Shown here piece after piece: positions 5,743-10,187 of a DNA stretch of 10,187 nt. Under the pieces are notes generated by a model, which did no database searches, had not been told where the DNA came from, and worked only from the letters and a program-made list of their open reading frames with translations. Made by a program: the position numbers and the translations under genes. Origin of the DNA: Spirochaetaceae bacterium (GTDB taxonomy: Bacteria; Spirochaetota; Spirochaetia; Treponematales; Breznakiellaceae); assembly GCA_031265535.1 (NCBI GenBank), contig JAISCO010000110.1, positions 1-10,187 on the forward strand, written 5' to 3'. Within the stretch, counting starts at the first letter, position 1. Each line of letters starts with the position of its first letter.

Positions 5743-7149
5743 TTAACCGTAACAAGCTATCATAATACCGGCGGCTATAGCGGTACCTATGACGCCGGAG
5801 ACATTCGGCCCCATGGCGTGCATCAGCAGGAAGTTGCCCGGATCATCTTCGAGACCGACCTTGTTCGAGACACGCGCCGCCATCGGTACGGCGGAAACAC
5901 CGGCTGAACCTATCAACGGGTTGATTTTTTCTTTCAGGAACAGGTTCATGAACTTAGCGACCAGAACGCCCGCGGCGGTAGCGATGCAGAACGCCAGCAG
6001 TCCCAGCGCGACTATCGAAAGCGATGACGGGTTTAGAAACTTTTCCGGCGTCATTTGACTGCCTACACCGAGTGAAAGCAGTATTGAAACTATATTCATC
6101 AATTCATTTTGCAGGGTTTTTGAAAGCCGTTCTACCAAACCGCATTCTCTAATGAAGTTACCGAACATCAGACAGCCGATCAGCGGCGCGGCGGCAGGCA
6201 GCAACAAGATGGTGAGCGAGAATACTATCAGCGGGAACATTATCTTTTCGGATTTGGGTACATGGCGCATTTGCTTCATCTTAATGAGGCGCTCTTCTTT
6301 TGTGGTAAGCGCCTTCATGATGGGCGGCTGGATCAACGGGACTAGAGCCATGTATGAATATGCGGCAACCGCGACAGTCGCGAGTAATTGGGGGGCCAGT
6401 TTAGCGGCAATATAGATTGTGGTTGGGCCGTCCGCGCCGCCTATGATAGCAACCGCGCACGCTTCTTTTAATGTAAAGTTGACTCCGGGGATTAAGTTCA
6501 TCGCGGTAACGCCAAACAATGTGCCGAATACGCCGAACTGTGCCGCTGCCCCCAACAACGCCGTCTTGGGATTGGCGATAAGCGGCCCAAAGTCCGTCAT
6601 CGCGCCTATTCCCATAAATATGAACAGCGGAAAGAATTCGTTGCCTACGCCGGCTTCGTATATTATGTGCAGAAAACCGTGCGGGCCGTCCCCCATGCCG
6701 GCAAACGGTATGTTCACAAAAATCGTGCCAAAACCAATCGGTATCAGCAGCAAGGGCTCGAAATTCTTTGCCGCTCCAAGCCACACAATGACAAAGCCGA
6801 CAATGACCATCAACAGTTCCTGCCAGCCAAATATGGTCATTGTTTGACCGCCCGGCGTCAGCATATCTTTTACATCGGTGATGAATGCGTATAAACCGGT
6901 TGTTTCAGCAATGTTTCTGGCAAAGGACGATATGGAAATTGTCGGGATTTCGCCGTGCTCCGTGCCTTCGATAAGCCCGTCCATATTGAGGTATGAGGCG
7001 GGCTTGTTTCCGGCGGCGTCCACTGTCTGGGCCTGCGCGCGGGGGGCAAAGGACAGCACGGCGGATATAGCCATCGCGCCTATCAGCATTATGAAACAAA
7101 TTTTTGTTACCCAAACCGGGTCTCTTTTAAAGTTGAGCATCGGCGTCAT
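5743..7149 (-). CDS. oadB: oxaloacetate decarboxylase beta subunit (Na+ pump)
   Basis: A 468-residue polytopic membrane protein, the carboxybiotin decarboxylase and Na+ channel of the pump. GGADGPT (237-243) carries Asp240. By my alignment, residues known as functional in the Klebsiella protein (Asp203, Tyr229, Asn373, Gly377, Ser382, Arg389) match Asp240, Tyr266, Asn410, Gly414, Ser419 and Arg426 with one constant offset of 37. The extra N-terminal stretch holds a signal-like segment (about 17-35) ending APRAQAQ, which looks cleavable, and about 60 polar residues before the usual first membrane helix (about 108-125). The ATG overlaps the oadA stop (ATGA); ATG 7140 is an alternative. Glutaconyl-CoA or methylmalonyl-CoA decarboxylase beta subunits are close relatives, but the adjacent OadA-type alpha subunit favours oxaloacetate. 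Confidence 0.93.
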   Translation of the reverse strand: MTPMLNFKRDPVWVTKICFIMLIGAMAISAVLSFAPRAQAQTVDAAGNKPASYLNMDGLIEGTEHGEIPTISISSFARNIAETTGLYAFITDVKDMLTPGGQTMTIFGWQELLMVIVGFVIVWLGAAKNFEPLLLIPIGFGTIFVNIPFAGMGDGPHGFLHIIYEAGVGNEFFPLFIFMGIGAMTDFGPLIANPKTALLGAAAQFGVFGTLFGVTAMNLIPGVNFTLKEACAVAIIGGADGPTTIYIAAKLAPQLLATVAVAAYSYMALVPLIQPPIMKALTTKEERLIKMKQMRHVPKSEKIMFPLIVFSLTILLLPAAAPLIGCLMFGNFIRECGLVERLSKTLQNELMNIVSILLSLGVGSQMTPEKFLNPSSLSIVALGLLAFCIATAAGVLVAKFMNLFLKEKINPLIGSAGVSAVPMAARVSNKVGLEDDPGNFLLMHAMGPNVSGVIGTAIAAGIMIACYG

Positions 7150-8939
7150 CCAATCTGGGCCAACGGCTGTTGAGCCTGAACCGCTTGTCCGGCGGCTACA
7201 ATAAAATGCACTTTACCGGCTGCTGTCGCCTTTATTTCAAGTTCCATCTTCATAGATTCGATTATGATAATTGTATCGCCGGAGACAACAGACGCCCCCT
7301 CCGCGACAACTTGTTTCAGCAGTGTGCCTGCCACCGGCGCGTTAATCATTGTACCGCCGCCTGCTGTGTTGCCGGCGTTAACGCCGGGGGAAGCCGGCGC
7401 GGTCTGAGCCGCGGCTGGAATTGCGGCGGACGCTCCGGTAACTGCCGGAGCTATCGCTATCGTGCCTTCGGGACGCACCTGAACATGGTAATCCGCGCCG
7501 TTCACATTTACAACGTATGCCGATGCCCCGCTTTCCTTTGCGGTGGGTTTTGAGTCCGCCGGCTTTGCCGCTGCGGCGAATTCGCTGCTCGATATGGGGC
7601 CGGCCGCCCTGTTCTTGAAGAAATTCGGCGCGACTTTGGGGAACATCGCGTATGTAAGCGTATCCTCTATGCTGTTGGCGCCGGCGGCCTTGGCCTCGGC
7701 TTCAATCTTTTCAAACTCGTTGGGGATGCTGTCCGCGGGACGGGTTGTCAAAACGGCGTCATACTTATTCTGTTCAAGCGCTTTTTTTACCAAGTCCGGA
7801 TTCGGAGCGGCGGCAAGAGCGCCATAGCGTCCTGTAACCAGATCGGCTGTTTCGGTAGTAATTTTCGCGTATCTGCCGAACAGTACATTGAGCACGGCTT
7901 GTGTGCCCACAATCTGGCTTGTCGGCGTTACAAGCGGGATATATCCGCAGTCTTTTTGCACAACGGCAATCTCTTTTAACACGTCATCAATCTTGTCCTG
8001 CGCCCCCTGCTCCTTTAGCTGGCTTTCAAGGTTAGAAAGCATACCGCCCGGCACTTGCGAGACGAGGATACGGGTATCCGCTCCAAGGAAGCTCGATTCA
8101 AACTTTGCGTATTTTTTGCGTACTTCACGGAAGTACGCGGCAATTTTCAGCAGCGACTTGGTATCAAGGCCGGTGTCGTACTCCGTCCCTTTGAACGCTT
8201 CGACAATAGTCTCTGTCGGGCTGTGACTCGTACCCATGGACATGGACGATATACTAGTATCCAGCATTTCAGCACCCGCTTCGGCAGACTTGACCAAGGT
8301 TGCTACGGAAAGCCCTGTTGTCGCGTGGGTGTGTATATCAATGGGGATACTCGTTTTGGCTTTCATCGCTTTTATCAGGTCGTAGGCTTCGTAAGGTTTA
8401 AGGAGACCGGACATATCTTTAACACAGATGGAATCCGCGCCGAATTCGGCGTATTTTTGGGCGAGTTCCGCGTAAATTTCTTTAGTGTGATAAGGCGTTG
8501 TGGCGTAAGAAATCGCCATCTGAACATGCTTGCCCGTTTTCTTGGCGGCATCCGCGGCGCGTTTTAAGTTTCGCGGGTCGTTACAGGCGTCAAAAATACG
8601 GAAAACTCCAACTCCGTTTTCCGCCGCCTTTTCGACAAACTTATCAACAATATCGTCCGCATAGTGCCGGTAACCGAGCAGATTCTGCCCGCGGAGCAAC
8701 ATCATGATAGGTGTTTTCGGCAGCCCCTTTTTAAGCGTCCGCAAGCGCTCCCACGGATCTTCGTTCAAAAACCGGATGCAGGAGTCAAATGTTGCCCCGC
8801 CCCAGGCTTCAAGCGACCAATACCCGATATTATCCAGCATTTCCAACGCTCCCACCATGTCAGCCGTCGTCATACGCGTCGCGATCAAGGACTGATGAGC
8901 GTCCCTTAAAACTAAATCGTTTAGTTTAATCTTTGCCAT
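7146..8939 (-). CDS. oadA: oxaloacetate decarboxylase alpha subunit (biotin carboxyltransferase)
   Basis: A 597-residue cytoplasmic subunit, close to the usual 590-600. Residues 1-270 form the carboxyltransferase barrel: RDAHQSL with metal-binding Asp13, the Lys174 of VKDMSG that is carbamylated in relatives, and DIHTHATTG with His203 and His205. A conserved PYC/OADA region follows (about 290-455), then an Ala/Pro-rich linker and a C-terminal biotinyl domain. The biotinylated residue is Lys564 in ESMKM, a Ser variant of the common EAMKM. It transfers CO2 from oxaloacetate to biotin, releasing pyruvate; OadB then decarboxylates the carboxybiotin. AGGGGG (8953-8948) sits 8 nt before ATG 8939, the best ribosome site in the operon. 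It follows oadG by 43 nt and overlaps oadB by 4. A pyruvate carboxylase subunit B is less likely next to oadB. Confidence 0.95.
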   Translation of the reverse strand: MAKIKLNDLVLRDAHQSLIATRMTTADMVGALEMLDNIGYWSLEAWGGATFDSCIRFLNEDPWERLRTLKKGLPKTPIMMLLRGQNLLGYRHYADDIVDKFVEKAAENGVGVFRIFDACNDPRNLKRAADAAKKTGKHVQMAISYATTPYHTKEIYAELAQKYAEFGADSICVKDMSGLLKPYEAYDLIKAMKAKTSIPIDIHTHATTGLSVATLVKSAEAGAEMLDTSISSMSMGTSHSPTETIVEAFKGTEYDTGLDTKSLLKIAAYFREVRKKYAKFESSFLGADTRILVSQVPGGMLSNLESQLKEQGAQDKIDDVLKEIAVVQKDCGYIPLVTPTSQIVGTQAVLNVLFGRYAKITTETADLVTGRYGALAAAPNPDLVKKALEQNKYDAVLTTRPADSIPNEFEKIEAEAKAAGANSIEDTLTYAMFPKVAPNFFKNRAAGPISSSEFAAAAKPADSKPTAKESGASAYVVNVNGADYHVQVRPEGTIAIAPAVTGASAAIPAAAQTAPASPGVNAGNTAGGGTMINAPVAGTLLKQVVAEGASVVSGDTIIIIESMKMELEIKATAAGKVHFIVAAGQAVQAQQPLAQIG

Positions 8940-8982
8940 AATAAATTCCCCCTAAAAAAATAGAAAACAATAAAAATTAACG

Positions 8983-9234
8983 TTATTCATTACGGCGGGC
9001 CTTAACCGCCGCCGTTATTGCCGCCACAACCGCGTTATCAATACCGTCCGGCGTTGTTTTAGCAGACTTTCCAACAGACGGCGCGGTTTGCGCATCCTTA
9101 TCCGAACCCAATGCGTGGATAATCTGTCCCGCCATATTGATTACTATGGTCAAAATGATAAGAAACCCGAAAACTACGCTCATACCCAGCACCGCAAGCG
9201 CGCCGCTTTGGGTAAACATCTGCATTATAGTCAT
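8983..9234 (-). CDS. oadG: oxaloacetate decarboxylase gamma subunit
   Basis: An 83-residue protein with one membrane helix (about 13-35, LAVLGMSVVFGFLIILTIVINMA) and a polar cytoplasmic tail ending VVAAITAAVKARRNE. This is the OadG/MmdD pattern: the helix associates with OadB and the tail with OadA, holding the complex together. Size matches the family (about 80-90). The helix-proximal G-M-S-V-V-F-x-F-L is typical, and the tail end V-A-A-I-x-A-A-V is common in clostridial and spirochaete members. The start has GGAGG (9243-9239) only 4 nt before ATG 9234. It is first in the operon, giving the order G-A-B as in Klebsiella. Confidence 0.9.
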   Translation of the reverse strand: MTIMQMFTQSGALAVLGMSVVFGFLIILTIVINMAGQIIHALGSDKDAQTAPSVGKSAKTTPDGIDNAVVAAITAAVKARRNE

Positions 9235-9238
9235 AAAT

Positions 9239-9288
9239 CCTCCAAAAATATCTTAATTAAGTATATAGAAAATCAGCCGTTTAGTATA
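9239..9288 (-). promoter_or_regulatory. candidate oad operon promoter region and ribosome site
   Basis: On the - strand two TATACT sequences (9288-9283 and 9265-9260) could serve as -10 elements in an AT-rich stretch before oadG; no clear -35 pairs with either. GGAGG at 9243-9239 is the ribosome site. A perfect 12-bp palindrome CCCGCCGGCGGG lies just upstream (9293-9304) and might be an operator or a repeat fragment. Confidence 0.3.
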
Positions 9289-9465
9289 GTAGCCCGCCGG
9301 CGGGTTCAGCGCAACACGGAGGTAAAAAGGAAAAGGTAAAAAGGAAAAAGGAACAATTAGCAATTAGCAATGGAAGAGGCGGGATGGGGAGCGTTGCGGG
9401 GCTATCGGTGTGAACGCATCTCCGCCCGCCAACGGCGCAAACAAGGCAAGCGTTTGCGGCAAGCT

Positions 9466-9489
9466 GCTAACGCGGAGCGTATGTAAACC
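9466..9489 (+). repeat. 24-bp direct repeat, copy 1
   Basis: GCTAACGCGGAGCGTATGTA followed by AACC, identical to 9597-9620, 131 nt apart. Similarity continues weakly (CGCTGGG against GGCTGGC). Confidence 0.9.
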
Positions 9490-9596
9490 CGCTGGGAAGT
9501 AAAAGGTAAAAAGGAAGAGGTAAAAATGCAGGCAGCCGCGTATGCAAAGCGCCCTTGCCTTACCAAAAGCAGAGGCTGAAACCACGCTTCCGGGAC

Positions 9597-9620
9597 GCTA
9601 ACGCGGAGCGTATGTAAACC
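9597..9620 (+). repeat. 24-bp direct repeat, copy 2
   Basis: Identical to 9466-9489. It ends 10 nt before the stop of the transglutaminase-like gene, and its last bases form part of the hairpin at 9617-9632. Confidence 0.9.
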
Positions 9621-9632
9621 GGCTGGCCGGTT
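9617..9632 (-). terminator. short hairpin at the end of the transglutaminase-like gene
   Basis: Arms AACCGGC (9617-9623) and GCCGGTT (9626-9632) with a 2-nt loop, overlapping the stop codon. On the - strand only a three-T run follows, so termination would be weak. Confidence 0.35.
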
Positions 9633-10187
9633 AGTTTGAGTAGATGCCGGTGATATTAATGTCGCTCCAGTAACTGGAGTACGCCTCTATACCGCCTGAC
9701 GCCTCTTCCCATATATTTTGCAGAGCATAGTTTATCTCACGGCTTGCCGCGCGGCCCCGCGCGTCTATCTGGGAAAGCAAAGTTTCACCATAAGAGAATA
9801 TCAAATGTTGGTTGTCTATATTTCCAAAATAATATGTTTCGTGATCATCGCGCAGCTTAAAAGAGTCCTCCGCGGCGCCGGCGCCCAAAGCAATATCGAC
9901 AGGGACAGCCCCAAAACCGTCAATCCAGAATTCAACCCAGTAATGGGGGGGCGCGCTGCCGGTTTTTACGCATAAAATACCGGCAACGGGGATGGCGGGA
10001 ATACCGGCGGCCCGGCACAACGCGCAGTACAGTATCGCCGCCGTATAAGGCCCCAGTTCTTTTTCGAGCAGCGCCTGCCGGATTGACGCATCCGTTTTTC
10101 CCGCAAGTACGGTAAACTCCTCCAAAAGCCCCTTGTAAATGGAATAAGCCTTCAAATAAAGGTTTTTTTCATTACCCGTAAATTTAG
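9631..10187 (-). CDS. transglutaminase-like protein, C-terminal part, N-terminus outside window
   Basis: The frame is open from the window edge (first full codon at 10185) to TAA 9633-9631, about 185 residues. A TTG at 10155 is in frame, but the frame continues upstream of it with no Shine-Dalgarno, so the true start lies outside. The visible part has the transglutaminase-like core: a helix ending ALCRAAGIPAIPVAG, then a strand with His in PPHYWVEFWIDGFG, and an Asp in VPVDIAL. The catalytic Cys normally sits about 12 residues before the conserved Arg of RAAGIPA; here KELGPYTAAILYC puts Pro there, while His and Asp remain. It may have lost protease or transferase activity and act in binding. 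Downstream is a repeat region, so the gene is unlikely to be in the oad operon. The missing N-terminus could add a signal peptide or other domains. Confidence 0.75.
   Translation of the reverse strand, partial: KFTGNEKNLYLKAYSIYKGLLEEFTVLAGKTDASIRQALLEKELGPYTAAILYCALCRAAGIPAIPVAGILCVKTGSAPPHYWVEFWIDGFGAVPVDIALGAGAAEDSFKLRDDHETYYFGNIDNQHLIFSYGETLLSQIDARGRAASREINYALQNIWEEASGGIEAYSSYWSDINITGIYSN

Larger units (their letters stand above)
9293..9630. other. repeat-rich intergenic region
   Basis: No convincing gene. It holds the palindrome CCCGCCGGCGGG (9293-9304), a purine-rich stretch of GGTAAAAAGGAA-like units (9321-9352), three CAATTAG-like units (9354-9370), a broken CGCAAAC/GTTTGCG pair (about 9436-9457), two copies of a 24-bp direct repeat (9466-9489 and 9597-9620) and a second purine-rich stretch (9497-9527). 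Similar units occur at 169-263 and 1388-1415, so these are dispersed intergenic repeats. Confidence 0.6.

Noticed and set aside
7543..8567. Several + strand frames opposite oadA (94-170 codons)
   Set aside because: Shadows of a highly conserved gene; no ribosome sites or domains.
9293..9304. Palindrome CCCGCCGGCGGG as a regulator binding site for the oad operon
   Set aside because: No matching second site or known operator; equally likely to be a repeat fragment, so kept only as a note.
9364..9585. 73-codon - strand frame in the repeat-rich gap
   Set aside because: Its sequence consists of the purine-rich repeats and one 24-bp repeat copy read backwards; no ribosome site.

Overview
The window looks like a chromosomal segment of a spirochaete, most likely a host-associated treponeme. 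This is inference from style: long G/C homopolymer tracts at gene starts, a lipoprotein with an Ig-like region and a beta-helix of the kind common in treponemes, a Na+-pumping decarboxylase operon typical of anaerobic fermenters, and many short intergenic repeats. No rRNA or housekeeping marker is present to settle it.

Layout. Positions 1-99 are the 3' end of an IS4-type transposase, followed by a gene-poor, repeat-rich stretch (100-756) with a 14-G tract and two adjacent hairpins. On the + strand follow a DUF2953-type membrane protein (757-1263), a beta-helix lipoprotein (1500-2915) with a 14-G tract inside its 5' coding region, and a toxin-first PIN/Phd toxin-antitoxin pair (3126-3768). A third 14-base tract (C on +) and insertion-sequence-like remnants lie at 3797-3939. 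A 23-bp inverted repeat (699-721 / 3917-3939) brackets the whole + strand block.

The - strand holds one tightly packed operon read right to left: oadG (9234-8983), oadA (8939-7146), oadB (7149-5743), a Cof-type HAD phosphatase (5738-4902) and a radical SAM gene (4899-3950). The first three encode a biotin-dependent, sodium-pumping oxaloacetate decarboxylase: OadA moves CO2 from oxaloacetate to its biotin, OadB decarboxylates carboxybiotin and exports Na+, and OadG holds the complex together. Beyond a repeat-bearing gap (9235-9630) lies the 3' part of a transglutaminase-like gene, cut by the window end, whose catalytic Cys position appears to be Pro.

The most notable signal is phase variation by homopolymer slippage. 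The window has four G/C tracts, all exactly 14 long. In the lipoprotein the tract is in frame (ON), and one base lost or gained gives an immediate stop. In the radical SAM gene the real start (ATG at 4899, with a Shine-Dalgarno, 2 nt after the HAD stop) lies upstream of a C14 tract that puts the gene out of frame; 15 or 12 C would restore a protein of about 316 residues. The window therefore appears to show one ON and one OFF contingency gene, the latter at the tail of a metabolic operon.
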